30,076 nucleotides of DNA. Source: Chara braunii (Eukaryota > Streptophyta > Charophyceae > Charales > Characeae). Within the stretch, counting starts at the first letter, position 1; each line of letters begins with the position of its first letter. The notes beneath the pieces are model-generated. The model was given only the letters and a program-made list of their open reading frames with translations. It ran no database searches and was not told where the DNA came from. The translations under genes were made by a program, and so were the position numbers. The stretch spans positions 842,145-872,220 of the forward strand of contig BFEA01000222.1 in assembly GCA_003427395.1 (NCBI GenBank), read 5' to 3'. Shown here one piece after another: positions 1-10,728 of this stretch.

Positions 1-797
1 CCCCCATAGCCATCCACTCGATCCGGATCTCCGGATAGGACCTCTCCCCCCCCGCCGTCGATCGCCCTAATTCTGACACAAACTCAATCCCACATGTCAA
101 GTCCAGCCCCGATCGCGGAATCAAAACAAATCAGATTACCCCCGACTGCATCATACCAACCTCTCGCCCGACCACACCCCTTCATCAAGCAACAAACCAC
201 TACGCACATAGCATACTCCAACCTCTCGCCCCTCCCAACCTGAAAACACTCCACTAAGCCCCCCTAAACACATCTCATAATACATATCTCATAATAGATA
301 TTAGCCGAGCAAAAGATAGGAAACTCACAAAATTCAAGAGTAAATGGTAATTAAGAAGATCGAAAAAAAGGGGAAAGACAAAAGAAAAAACTGCACGTTT
401 CAGGTTTCTGCAAGTGCTCTAACGTAAAGCGTTTGACATATATTTAATTTATCAAAAAAAAAAAAAGAAGGGAAAAATAAAAATAAAAAAATCTCACAGC
501 CCCCTATCGATCACCGTCGCCCCGTAAACAGCAACCCAGCGAGCAGGTTCACCAATCACAGAATAGCTAAACACTAGGATCTCACTCCCCTCTACCCCTC
601 CTCCCCCTCGCCCAGACCGCAACGCGCCATCACAGCCAAAGGCCAGGATGGCCACGACAGTGACTTCCCAGCGTCGCTTCGCCTTGGTCGTAGCGGCCAA
701 GTCCCAAAATGCAGGCAAATCAGCAGTCGAATGGACCACTCGTCGACCATGAGACGCTCCGATTCCTGCTGGAATCGCCACAAATCAAAGGAGAAAA
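1..797. other. Flank and probable 5' leader of LINE-A, no gene seen
   Basis: No convincing coding sequence. The first 240 bases are C-rich and include a 7-bp stem with a 2-base spacer at 21-36 (ATCCGGA/TCCGGAT). A 14-base direct repeat, CCAACCTCTCGCCC, occurs at 156-169 and 218-231 and may be a degraded tandem unit of about 62 bp. Bases 270-490 are A-rich. I could not locate the 5' end of LINE-A or its target duplication, so the boundary between leader and older flank is unknown. Confidence 0.4.
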
Positions 798-3438
798 ATG
801 ACAAAGAAGGTCCAACAAAACGGGGAAGAAAAGGAGATCACACTCTGGTGTTACCCGAAAGAAAAAATCGAATCAACCAACGCCATGTATGCAAAACACG
901 GGCTGGTATTCACTTTCTCCAACACAGGTGTCTGCCTTCCAGCAGTCGAAAAGCGCAAATGGCTCACAAGGACAGTACAGGGACACGAAAACCTCAAATC
1001 CAGCACAGACAAATTCTCGATTTTGGTACTGAGCAAGAACATGATGATGGTGGTCTTCAAGGACCCCGATGAGGCATCCAACCTGATCAACAGACACACC
1101 ACCTTGAACTGCAATGGTTCAGTCTGCACCCTGTTCCAGTGGAAATTGGAAACGACCCAAAAAGTGACCATTTCCCATGCAGCAGCAGGAACAGCGACTC
1201 ATGAGGGACCAATTCTAGGTTCAGTTTGATAACATCCCCATCAGAGGTCATCCACTGACCAAAGACCGACTGGAGGTGGAGTACCCAAACAACAAAGTGT
1301 TGAAATGGGTCCTCCCAACACCAGAATTTCTGGCTCCACATTGTGATTCCATCACTGCAGTCTTGGAAGTAAACTCCGAAGACAAACCTCGAATTCCCAT
1401 AAGAATGGAAATTCTGCATCGGTAGTCACAGTTTCAACAAAAGACGCCCCCATCTGCTTCATGTGCAGCGAGAGAGGTCACCTGGGTTCCGACCCAACCT
1501 GCCCTAGCTCTCCTGAACATAAAAAAAAAAAACTGAAACAGAGCATGCTGGTGGAAGTAGAAGAAGCAAAAGGCATATGGTTCATCAACGACCAAGATTA
1601 CAATGGGTGGGTCTTTGACGATACCATCGAGGATCCGAAGTGGATCTGGACGTACAATTCGAGCCCAACAACAAAACAACCAGATGTATTCCCTCCCTCG
1701 GATAGCAGATGGCATGCAGTGGGAGCAAAGAAGGTAACAGGGATACCAGGGAAAATTCACACAGACCCAGGTATCGACCCACGAGCAATCAGGGAAGAAA
1801 AGAAGCATGAGGACCTACTGTGGGACATGGAGACAATCAGGATCCAGATAACAGAAACCTATCAGAACACCAACCTGAACAACAACACTCTGCTACATGA
1901 AGGGAAACAGATCCTGGAGCGCCGCCACCCCAAGCCAGAAATCGCCCCCACTCTCAAGCGGAATGCCTCCCCTCCCTCCAAAGGAATCTTAGAAGACAGA
2001 GCAGGGAAGAAGAGAAGAGGGACTGAGGAAGGATCAGGTAAAATTCTCAGATTTGAACAGCCCCCCACAGGCGACACCCCCCCTGGGTTAGACCCGAACT
2101 CCCCAACAGACTCCCGCACTGGAATGGACATCTCACCAAGCAAAGTGAACCCCATTCCATGGCTCGAGGAGTACCCGTAGAGAGCGAAGTACGAAAGGGA
2201 AAAGGAGTTTGACACCAGACTGGCCTTTATGAAACACTTGGAAAAAACAGGGAAGTCGGCCACCGGTAAAACAGTGGTAGGAATCCCTCCCTCCAAGAAT
2301 TTTTACGACCTGCTGCGTTAGAACTCCGAGCTCTCGGAGTTGAACACATTCAGATATTACGAAAAAAGAGAGGAAGAGAGTTTGCAGGAACGGACACTGA
2401 CATAGGCTTCGACCCCCAAACATCAGCAGACTCTATCCGCGACATGGTTTCCAAGAATTGGAAACCATCAAAAGGAAGGAACAAGAGGACAAGGGGAAAC
2501 CCCAAAGATGAAGCAGGCAACAAGAACGAACAGCGCCGACTGACGCAAGAGATCGCATCAGTGGCAGCTCAAACGAAACGACTATTCGACCAGAACTAGG
2601 ACTACAGAAAAGAACAAAGAGAAAAAATCATCATAGCCCAAATGATAGCGGAGAACAAGGGCCCCAACATCACCAAATCAGCAAATACTGATAGGGAGAC
2701 CATCAAGGCAGTGAGGCCGCTGATCCCAGTTCGATTAAGAAGCAAGTTCAACGAGTGGCAGGTGGCCACCGATGCTTCCTTCACAATCCCCACCCTCGAC
2801 GACTACAGAGCCCTGGCAAAGAGCATCAGGGACAACATCTCAGCAGAAATCCCGCTGGGGGTATACGGGGTCCCTCCATGAGAGCTGAAAGCTGAGGGGA
2901 AGAATCCTGAAGAGTGGATCCTCACCCTTTTCGAACCCATTCTGGTCAAGATCGAGGAGAAAGCAAAACTCAGCGAAGGCCTGACCTGGAGGGTGTGGAA
3001 CACAATCACAGTTCTCCCGTACGATGTGCTGAACGACAGATCCAGCACGAATGATATCATTGCGGAATCCCTGGCAGATATCATCAAAACCCACCTCTTG
3101 ACCTCAAAGACCTCACTACAAGACGAGGCCACCCTCATTGAGGTAGACACATGGGGGTGGAAGAAGAAGACATGGAAAGTGAAGAAGAAGAGGATCTGGT
3201 ATTGGGCATCAAGTTCTCCCCAGGAGGAGGCAGCGAGGGACCACAACCGTCAACAGAGAGCAGCACAGGAGAATACAGCCTGGGCTTCGCAGCAGCGAAG
3301 GAGGACAACAGGGACTCGGACACCGAGAGCAGCAAGACCGATGCGGCAGTGGACAGAACAACTAACCTCAATTACTTACAAAATCCAATCCACACAAATA
3401 ATACACACAAACAATACCTAAGTAAAAGATACAACTAA
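798..3438 (+). pseudogene. LINE-A ORF1, nucleic-acid-binding protein, broken
   Basis: ORF1 proteins of L1-type LINEs coat the element RNA. The frame from ATG 798 (143 codons) holds a region resembling the DUF4283 domain of plant LINE ORF1 (around MMMVVFKDPDEASNLI). The reading then moves to another frame at about 1215-1422 and back at about 1425. A zinc knuckle follows at about 1453-1500, CFMCSERGHLGSDPTC; its spacing is CX2CX4HX6C, two residues longer than the usual CX2CX4HX4C. The 239-codon block ends at a TAG (2178-2180), with further in-frame stops near 2320 and 2403. A C-terminal block at 2642-3120 reads through one stop. A very acidic, Glu/Ser-rich tail in another frame (3151-3438) is probably the original C-terminus. 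At least three frameshifts are needed, so it is not functional. Confidence 0.7.
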
Positions 3439-3474
3439 AGAAGACAAAAAAAAACAAAAAACAAAACGAGGTAC

Positions 3475-4238
3475 TTGTCAATGTCGAGCCCCACAAGAAC
3501 CAAAAATGGGCAAGACAGCCCACCCAGGATTAACCGGCACGTCAAGGGACTCCAGATAATAAGTTGGAATGTTAACGGCCTAGGAAACATCCTAACTGAA
3601 GAAGACAAACTCAGAGACATCCGGACGGGCCTGGTGGGTAAAGATCTGCCTGAACGCGATCTGGTTCTCCTCCAAGAGACCCATCTGTCCAATCTGGACA
3701 GTCACACAGTCACACCAAGATACAGTAGAGGGTGGAGAGAACAGTAGGGGGATGTGCATTTGCACTATGGTCCAACAAAGAAGGCCAAAGCAAAAAAGGG
3801 ACGACAATACTCATCTCAAAAACATTCAAGATTCTGACTGAGGGGCAGATCCTAAATAGTGAGGGCGACAACGAGGAAGGGAGATGGTCTTGGTTAGACA
3901 TTAAGTGGCAAGAAGAAGACTTGAGAATTCTCAACCTATATGCACCTAACATGGAATCCGAAAGACTGACCTTCTTTGAGAACATCAAAACCCTTATCCC
4001 AAACCCGCAACCGATAGTCATCGCAAGAGATTGGAACACGACCCTGGACCCCAATCTAGAGCGGATCTCAAGGGCAGCACAAATGGGCCCCACAAGAGCA
4101 GGCACCCGGATTCGCAACCTGATTAAATAATTCGAACTCATCGACCCACTGAGGGCAATGCATCCGGACAAAAAAGTTTTTTTCCAGGATAAGGAAGAAC
4201 CAAGCCAATCGGACATCACTGTCCAGAACTGACTACTT

Positions 4239-4240
<2 letters not shown>
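3475..4240 (+). pseudogene. LINE-A ORF2, endonuclease domain, interrupted
   Basis: This is an apurinic-endonuclease-like domain, the enzyme that nicks target DNA for target-primed reverse transcription. ISWNVNGLG (about 3560) and LVLLQETHL (about 3660) are the first two family motifs. A frameshift near 3735 moves the reading to the frame of 3732-4130, which holds LRILNLYAPN and IARDWNTTLD. The usual GDWN is RDWN here, a change at a normally invariant glycine. A TAA stops that frame at 4128-4130. After another frameshift the sequence reaches 4240, where LINE-B is inserted. The final endonuclease motif resumes at about 6980-7003 as DLDHKPI, so the insertion cut the domain just before its last catalytic segment. 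The start at 3475 or 3481 (two nearby ATGs) lies 37-43 bases after ORF1. Confidence 0.8.

Positions 4241-4288
<48 letters not shown>
4241..4288 (-). repeat. Poly-A tail of LINE-B (48 T on + strand)
   Basis: Uninterrupted T from 4241 to 4288, followed by CTTTTAAAC. It lies exactly where the LINE-A endonuclease reading breaks, which marks the 3' end of a minus-strand retrotransposon. Confidence 0.85.
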
Positions 4289-4909
4289 CTTTTAAACAAC
4301 CCGATCGGATGCTAGGTGTGCTGATAAGAGCAGGCACGTCTAGCACCGTCGGGGAGGCTCCATCTATTGGTGGGGAGCAGCACCTGTCGGAAATCGGGTC
4401 CAGCGTCCCTTGAATACAACTTTGTGGTATAGTGTTTGTTGGGCATATGGCCATTAAAGTTTGTCATTCCTGAGCTTTCTTCTCTCCCCCGGGGCTGCGT
4501 AAGTTACCCTTCCAATTTGCAAAGCTCCTACTTCCCACTGGCCTAGCCCCACCCAGGATGGTGTCCGCCGTGCTTCAATGTCTGCTCTCGTCCTGCCGGT
4601 AATGGCTAAACATCCCCCTTGGCGACTGCAACCCCCCTGGTAAACCTTTTTGTAGAGAACCTGTACATTTCATGGGGGAACTGCCTCTTCAGCCTGCAGG
4701 CAGGCCGCCCCCAGTAATCGTGAAGTAATTAGCGTCTTCCCCGAGCTGGCACTTGGACCTTTATGAAGTATCGGGTCCACGCGGGTCTCATCATATTGTG
4801 GCTGCTGCAACCATTTGTCTCATGTCGTTTTGTATCATGAAGCCAGAGTTCCTTCGTAGTTGATCACCTTCCTGCCAGTACGCTCCATACCAGTCAATCA
4901 CCCGCGCCT
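4289..4909 (-). other. Probable 3' untranslated region of LINE-B
   Basis: No reading frame with recognisable content. It lies between the poly-A tail and the stop codon of the LINE-B ORF2 fragment, so I assign it to the 3' UTR by position only. Confidence 0.5.
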
Positions 4910-5954
4910 CTATCGCTGATGCTGCTGTGGGGCGGCCGGGCTGAGGTGAAGGGGGATGAAGGAGGGTTGGAAGGGAAGGGGGATGAAGAGGGGTTGGAAG
5001 GGACGGGCGGGGGGAGAGGCAGTTGGGGGGGGGGTGGCAGGAGTAGGGGCAGCGACAGGGAAGACCGGGGGGGAGCAGGCTGGAGCGGGGTGGAGATCGG
5101 GCACCAATACGAAGTTAGTCGGGAGGAAGGGGACTTCAAAGTCACTTAGGGGTTTTCTTTGCAAGGATGGCTTCGATATCCTCCACGGCTTCCATCGAAT
5201 GTTGTAGGCGGCATCCACTTCAGAAAACAATTTGGACGGGTCCTGCCAGAGCTGGCAATAGGAGTCCCGGATGACATCCTTCGCCATGGATTCCTTCTCT
5301 TCCCGGTAATCCGTGATAAAAGTTTTCCATGCCTCATGGGTTCTCATTCTGATCGCCTCCTCTATAGCTTGTTGCGCTTGTTGTAACCCAAATTGATGGC
5401 TTTTTCGTTGATAGGGGCATCTAGCTCTCCAAGCGAGCATGAGTACTTGCAGCCTCATATAAGAGAAGAGGTTGGTGGCGAAGGGAGACCATTTCGCCAT
5501 GAGGTGGTGGTTTTTCTCAAGCAACAGGAGGCCAATGTCCCATGGGATGTGGCAGCCTGTAAGGGCGTGAAATGCCGAGTCCCACCACCTCCACAATTGG
5601 GCGACCATTGGGCAGGCTAACAAGCAATGCTCCAGTGTTGCCCGGGCCGGAGGCGAGGATCTGCCGCAGTAAGTGCAGATGGGGGACAACAGTCCCTTCT
5701 ATTCAAGGTTTGTTCTTGACACTAGCCAGTCCGGTGTGGGAAGACAGCGGTGGAGGATTTGCCATTGAAGTGCTTTGAGATTCGTAGGCATGATCTTGGA
5801 GTACTTTGGCCATGGCAAGCTCTCCACCAAATGCGAGTCCACAGGTGAGTCCCGTGCCCATCTGTTGAATAGCGTATGGTCGTTTGTTGGTAGTGGGCTG
5901 GAGGTACTTCCTCATATCTGAGAGTCTATTAGGCACAGTTAAAGAGGCCGAGGT
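4910..5954 (-). pseudogene. LINE-B ORF2, C-terminal zinc-knuckle region
   Basis: This is the C-terminal part of a LINE ORF2 with the zf-RVT type zinc knuckle found downstream of plant LINE reverse transcriptases. In the 259-codon frame at 4910-5689, Cys5, Cys8, His21 and Cys26 form CX2CX12HX4C, followed by the typical MVAQLW. Just upstream, the reading WQILHRCLPTPDWLVSRTNLE matches the segment that normally precedes this knuckle. It sits in the same frame behind one in-frame TAG near 5699. The most upstream part (5780-5954) is in a different frame, so there is also a frameshift near 5780. The last 70 residues are Pro/Ala-rich low complexity. The fragment lacks all RT catalytic motifs. Confidence 0.75.
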
Positions 5955-5955
5955 C
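5948..5955. repeat. 8-bp target duplication CCGAGGTC, left copy
   Basis: An identical octamer follows the right end of the hAT-like element at 6958-6965. An 8-bp duplication is the hAT superfamily signature. It spans the border between LINE-B and the resumed LINE-A. Confidence 0.85.
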
Positions 5956-6957
5956 CAGAGGTGGGCATTTTTTTTTTTCCCCTCACCCTCGACCCAACCC
6001 GCCCAATTTTTTTTTTCCCCCATCCATCCGGCCCAAGAATTCTATTTTTTCACTTTTAGACAACCCCACCCACCCAAAATATTTTCTGAAATTTCAGCCC
6101 CACGCCCGATCCGCCCATGACCCCAAAAAAGCCCTCACCCACACCCGCCCGCACCCGTAAGAGTATCATCACCCGCCCGCGTCCAATACCTAAATTTTCT
6201 TCACCCGCACCCACCCACCTCAGCCCGCGCCTGCCCACGCCAGTCCCTTACACCATCACCATTTCATCTGCAACATAGCATTGCAACAAAGACGTCTAAA
6301 ATCCTATTATTAAACCACCAGTACCTCGCTCAGCTATTGAATCCGAGCCTCCCAGCACGCTGCGCGCCAAGTCCTGTCGAACCGCCGTCGCAATTTTCTT
6401 TTTCGTTTTGCCTGCGGCCTCCAGTCAATGCGGTTCGGCAGGCCGAAGCCCAAATGGCGCAGCGTGTATACGGGAAGCGCCGCGGCCGATAGCTGGGCCA
6501 GGTACTGGTGGTTTAAAACAACGAAAACATCAACAATGTGACTCGAACTTCTCAAAGGAAAATATTTCAAGATTTTCTTTTTTTGCCCAGGGGCAGCTGC
6601 ACTGTTTTCGCACCGGCGTTACTTCATCAGGGGACCTGGTCAACTGAATTCAGCCACTATACAGCCTCAAGCTCGACGTACTACACAAGGAGGAGAGGGG
6701 GGGGAGGATTGCATAATTTTCGGGTCATCCTGGGTCTATGGGTCGGGTGACCCAGGCCAAGCCATCACCCGCCTGCCACCCACCCAACAGGTGACCCAGG
6801 TCAAATCTTCACCCACCCGTCACCCAGAAAGGCATGCTGGCTGCGCCCGCCCATAACCCACCCAAGACAGCTCATGTAGACCTAAATCCGACCCATCACC
6901 CTGTGGGTCGGGTGGGTGCAGGTGAGTGCGGCTCTGGGCACCCGATGCCCGGCTCTG
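5956..6957. mobile_element. Non-autonomous hAT-like DNA transposon (1,002 bp)
   Basis: The left end reads CAGAGGTGGGCAT (5956-5968). The right end, reverse complemented, reads CAGAGCCGGGCAT (6945-6957). These terminal inverted repeats match at 11 of 13 positions and start with CAG as in many hATs. The flanks are perfect 8-bp copies of CCGAGGTC. Both subterminal regions are rich in CCCACCCG/GGGTCGGGT motifs in opposite orientation, a familiar pattern of plant hAT elements. Examples are 5985-6240 on the left and 6720-6930 on the right, including an 8-bp stem CCGACCCA/TGGGTCGG at 6888-6911. No transposase frame is present, so movement would have depended on an enzyme supplied in trans. The central 6240-6720 shows nothing recognisable. 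Confidence 0.85.
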
Positions 6958-6965
6958 CCGAGGTC
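6958..6965. repeat. 8-bp target duplication CCGAGGTC, right copy
   Basis: Identical to 5948-5955. LINE-A coding sequence resumes immediately after or within this octamer. Confidence 0.85.
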
Positions 6966-9738
6966 CTCCCATCTGCAACCTTCAAAGATCTGGATCACAA
7001 ACCTATTCAATTGCTGCTCAACTTCAACTCACTCGTTGAAACAGGTCAGGGATTCTTCAGATTGAACAACTCCCTCATAACAACCGAAAGGATGTCTGCG
7101 GCGGTAAAAAAAAATTGGTCCCTCAATAAACATCACAAGTTCAGACAGACAAATAAACACCAATGGTTCATCGACAGCTATGCCGAACTAACGCAAACAG
7201 TATCGGTGGAGTTACGAGGTATAGCTAGAGACCGCAAGAGGAGAAGAAAGGAGCTCCAATTCGCCATCTCAGTTGTGGAATCTAACCTCGCAGAGGACCC
7301 CTCTAGCCAATTTTACCAGGAATTTTTAGTTGATACCAAAGAATAACTAAACGAGTGGAGAAGATGGGAACTGAGAGGCCTGCAAGTACGAGCAAGGATG
7401 ACGGACTACACACTTAACGAGTCCATGTCCAAATTTTTCTTCTCTAAAATCAAAGCAAACTGAAGGAACAACATGATAGAGGGCCTCAAAGACCCAGCAG
7501 AGCAAGGGAACATCAAAATAGTAGGTTCATAAATGGTCAGGATAGCCAGGGCATTCTATGCAGATCTATACGAATCGAAGACACTCACACCCCCAACCAC
7601 AACGAACTTAGCAGCCCGCCAACTCATGCTATCTTACCTTGACAAGACGATCTCGACAACCCAAGCGGAAGGCCTGGACAATCCCCTAACCCTAGCCGAG
7701 TTACACATAGCCTTGACCCAAATGGGAAATGACAAAGCCCCGGGCATCGACGGCCTCTCTAAAGAATTTTGGAGCTGCTTCTAGCCGACCATAGGAGAGG
7801 ACCTGCTCGACTTTTTCAACGGCAGCATGCTAAAAGGAGGCCTGGGTAATGATCTAAGCACTAGCGTGGTCTCATTGCTTTATAAGAAGGAAGACAAAGA
7901 AGACCTAAAGAACTACAAACCAATTTCACTACTCACAAAATCCGCTTGCAAACAGAATCACAAAACTAACGAACAAATGCTTTCATATTGACCAGGCAGG
8001 CTTCATCCCCAGGCGGTATATACTGGACAGCGTGATGACGTTGAACGAGGCAGCAAAAAGGATCATGGAAAAACGAATGAAGGTTGCAATCTTGTTTTTC
8101 GACTTCGAAAAGGCCTACAACCAAGTCAATTGGGAGTTTCTCCATGCATGCATGGAGAAAATGGGGGTAGGCCCAAACTTCTGAAATTTACTCAGACGCT
8201 ACAGGTAAGGTCCAGGTCAACAGGATCCTATCGGACACCTACCCGATATCTAGATCTGTCAGACAAGGCTACTCATTGACTCTGCCCATATTCCTCTTCG
8301 TTTTGGAAGCCATAGCTTCCTTCTTTCGAAAAGATCCATCTATCGACCGCCTCACTGAACCCGTTACATGACTTCGCCCTACCCACTGCACTTATGTTCG
8401 CCGACGACCTCATTGTCCTCATTCGCGCCAATAACTCTTCTTTTGGAGCCCTAGTAAGAGCAATGGAAGCCTTCAGACTGGCATAAAAAATGAAGGTTAA
8501 CTGGAGCAAAATTGAAGGTTGGTGGCTAGCAAACGGTACCCCTCCCCAACCATTCTACGCTGCCACACCCATGTCATGGACGACGGGAGATTACATTTCC
8601 TGGGCATCATGGTCAATAAGGAAGGAGTATGGCCAAGAATGGGCCAAAACCTAATTGCCAGGGCAATCGCCCACTTGGCCCTATGCAAAAATGTTCAGGC
8701 CTCACTAATGGGATGACCCCTTTTAATTAACACGACAATCTTTTCCACACTGTCGTACATGGCATCCATCTGGTCTCCCCCCGATGATGACATCAAGACG
8801 TTAAAAAACAGGGCGAGATGCTACCTGTGGACAGGGGATCCCAACAGGACCACGTGTATCAACAAGTTAGCCTGAAACCACAGGAAGGGGGCCTTGGGTT
8901 AATCGACCCCAAACAGGAGTCCATAGCGCTGCAGATGAAATGGATTATCAAGATCCTGATCAGACAATCCCTCCCTTGGACCCAGATGGCACTAGACAAC
9001 ATTAGAAACTTGGCGCCCATAAACTCCCCCCCGAACATCAGAGGTCTCTACTAGCTCATAACGAAGGACTGGATAATCAAATCAGGCAGACCTCGCAGGA
9101 GAAACCCTACAGAGCTCATCACAACCCCCACCAAACAGCCATCTCATACTGGAGTCCTACCATCAAAGCCCGGCGTAGAATGATGCCAAGTAAACATGGT
9201 TCACCAGGGAACAGAGAAGATGTCCTGAAGCAACCTCTCTTCTGCAACCATTCGACCACCAACCCTAGCGGAGGGACATGGGCACTACGCACAAAAGACC
9301 GGAGATGGTTATCCTTGGTGGAAAAAGGCGTGTGGCAGGTGAACCACGTCTGGGCAGAGGACAAAGGACGATGGACTACCGAACAGGAGCTACGAAATGT
9401 CTTAAAAGGCTGTCACTCCCTCGCTGAAAACCTAACGTTGATCCAAAAGAGTATCCCTATACAATGGCTCTCCCTCCTAAGGGAGGACTTCTCGTGGAAA
9501 TCCGGGGATTGAGGCATAGTCATCTCCCAAACCCGGCCTACTCGAGCATATCGATTCGTCTCTCGAACCAACTCACTGTGCTACCCATCTAAATTCTACT
9601 CATACCCCATAGCTAATCACAACCTACAAGTTGGCAATCCAGAACAAAGATCCCCAGTGCAACACACTAGAAACCTTCCGACTGAGAAAAGTGAGGGTTT
9701 CAAAGTCCAAACCCTGGAAAATCTTCCAACCGGACCTC
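6966..9738 (+). pseudogene. LINE-A ORF2, reverse transcriptase region, broken
   Basis: Continuation of LINE-A ORF2. The endonuclease end motif DLDHKPI comes first, then a basic linker, then the reverse transcriptase that copies the element RNA at the nick. Recognisable motifs are NDKAPGIDGLSKEFW (about 7729-7773), LKNYKPISLLT (about 7910), DQAGFIPRR (about 7991) and motif A FFDFEKAYNQVNW (about 8098; the usual AYD is AYN). Then come SVRQGYSLT (about 8255), the catalytic FADD (8397-8408), and LHFLGIMVNKEGVW followed by a GGLGLIDPK thumb region (about 8580-8920). In-frame stops occur at 7344, 7461, 7530 and 7782, with frameshifts near 7940, 8200 and later. A few residues are missing between ISLLT and the following LANRI-like segment. 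The last frame (from 9631) runs open to 9738, where the Ty3 element is inserted. Confidence 0.85.
9734..9738. repeat. Target duplication ACCTC, left copy
   Basis: ACCTC lies directly before TGTGACG at 9739 and recurs at 28318-28322 after CGTCAC. Five bases is the usual Ty3 duplication size. Counting the final A as part of the element gives CCTC, 4 bp, with perfect TGTGACG/CGTCACA ends. Confidence 0.8.
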
Positions 9739-10528
9739 TGTGACGCCCAAACCTCAAGCCCGGCTCGACTTCCTGATTGGAGTGGGAGTGGGCCTGGAAG
9801 TGCGAAAAGGGGGTGTGCCAAGGATTTAAGGAGAGTGGGGGTGGAGTCCCAGGTCGGAACCGAGATCTCCTGTGACAAGTTTCAGGGATACGAATGCGAG
9901 GGGGTAAGCGCGGGTCGAAGTCCTTGTTGTACTCTTCGGAGGGCGGAGCTACCGCCTTCGTTGGTTTCCGTTGTTTGGGTCGGACTCGTATCTGGTGTAC
10001 CACCGGGACACTATGACTATTTCCCTGGCTGATCACTTGTCGACGTCTAACGTCGCAGGTCTCGGAATCCGACGTGGCCGGCCTTAGCCGAAGGCAGTGC
10101 GCCCGCCGTTCTTCCTCTGAGCGAGTGCGTCGGATGAAGCCGGAGGCTTGGTAACCGTGGTCTTGCAAGCATTCCGAACACGGGGGTTGGGGCCAGTAGG
10201 GAGCGATTGCGCGCCAGGGGACGATGGTCAGGGAGTGAAAGGGCAGGATGCGGTGATAGGGAGGGAATTCGGTCCCCAGGATAACGATTCCAGGTTCCAT
10301 GACAACTTGACACGTGTAGGAACTAGGGCAGCCGGCGAGATGAGGGATATGTCCAAAGGCCTGGTCAATATCCCACTCGCAAATACGTGCGTTCCCTGTT
10401 AAGTAGGGAAATTTTGGAGGTTCCGCCCTTGATCGTGCAAACAAACAAACGTGTTCCCAATATTCCTTGAATTCCCGATCCCGCAGGCACCTGCGGTCAG
10501 TGATACGAAAGGGGATTTCGATATTCAT
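9739..10528 (-). CDS. ORF inside the 3' LTR, unknown
   Basis: On the element's sense strand, ATG at 10526-10528 opens a frame of 303 codons that runs through the LTR end into LINE-A DNA (stop at 9617). Only the LTR part is likely to be meaningful. The same frame exists in the 5' LTR at 25977-26525, with one stop near 26190 and numerous amino-acid differences. The first about 110 residues include WDIDQA, CPSSYTC and LGTEFPPYHRIL. I do not recognise the family. It would lie downstream of the LTR promoter and ahead of gag. The frame could be a chance opening in GC-rich DNA preserved by LTR identity. Confidence 0.3.
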
Positions 10529-10694
10529 ACTGCGGGGTGGGGCGAAAATTCAGACATTCGGGAAGTTGGGCTGAGTACTGGTTTTGCAGACACGCGTGTA
10601 AGTAATGACCTTCCTCGGCCGGGCTTACACGCGCGTGCACTAGACCTGTCCTTCGGTCGGGTGGATAGAGACCAGCAGCTCACAACCGGTACGC
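9739..10694 (-). repeat. 3' LTR of the Ty3 element, part A (U5 side)
   Basis: Direct repeat of 25750-26690 in the same orientation. The element's terminus TGTGACG lies at 9739. Similarity fades after about 10694, where the nested insert begins. Unlike the 5' LTR copy, this one keeps the full outer end (GGGCGTCACA on the minus strand). Confidence 0.85.
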
Positions 10695-10700
10695 TGTCGT

Positions 10701-10728
10701 GCCAAATACCCTTACAAGGGTATTTGGC
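10701..10728. repeat. Perfect 13-bp inverted repeat followed by T6
   Basis: GCCAAATACCCTT, a 2-base spacer AC, then AAGGGTATTTGGC. The sequence continues GTGTTTTTTGC. It lies six bases inside the proposed start of the nested insert. The form resembles a transcription terminator or an LTR-end structure; function is unknown. Confidence 0.7.

Larger units (their letters stand above)
798..4240 (+). mobile_element. LINE-A (L1-like non-LTR retrotransposon), first segment
   Basis: This segment carries ORF1 and the start of ORF2 of an L1-like non-LTR retrotransposon. The copy resumes at 6966-9738 and again at 28323-29493, giving roughly 7.4 kb once the insertions are removed. It is split first by LINE-B at 4241 and later by the Ty3 element at 9739. 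Domain order is ORF1 with a zinc knuckle, AP-like endonuclease, reverse transcriptase, and a C-terminal zinc knuckle, as in plant L1-clade LINEs. Many stops and frameshifts show the copy is dead. Confidence 0.85.
4241..5955 (-). mobile_element. LINE-B, 5'-truncated LINE on the minus strand
   Basis: A second LINE, from another family, is inserted backwards into LINE-A. Its poly-A tail reads as 48 T on the + strand at 4241-4288. Its 3' untranslated region is 4289-4909, and the C-terminal part of its ORF2 is 4910-5954. LINE-A reads ...GACTACTTCC just before the poly-T and continues with CTCCCATCTGC after 6965, which together encode an unbroken endonuclease stretch. A target duplication longer than about 4 bases is not evident. 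The 5' end is truncated within ORF2, the usual result of incomplete reverse transcription. Confidence 0.8.

Noticed and set aside
4919-5207. Gly-rich frames on the + strand
   Set aside because: They are antisense to the Pro-rich end of the LINE-B ORF2.
6834-6965. N-terminal part of the + frame that reaches 7346
   Set aside because: These codons are hAT terminal sequence and target duplication; LINE-A coding starts only at about 6966.
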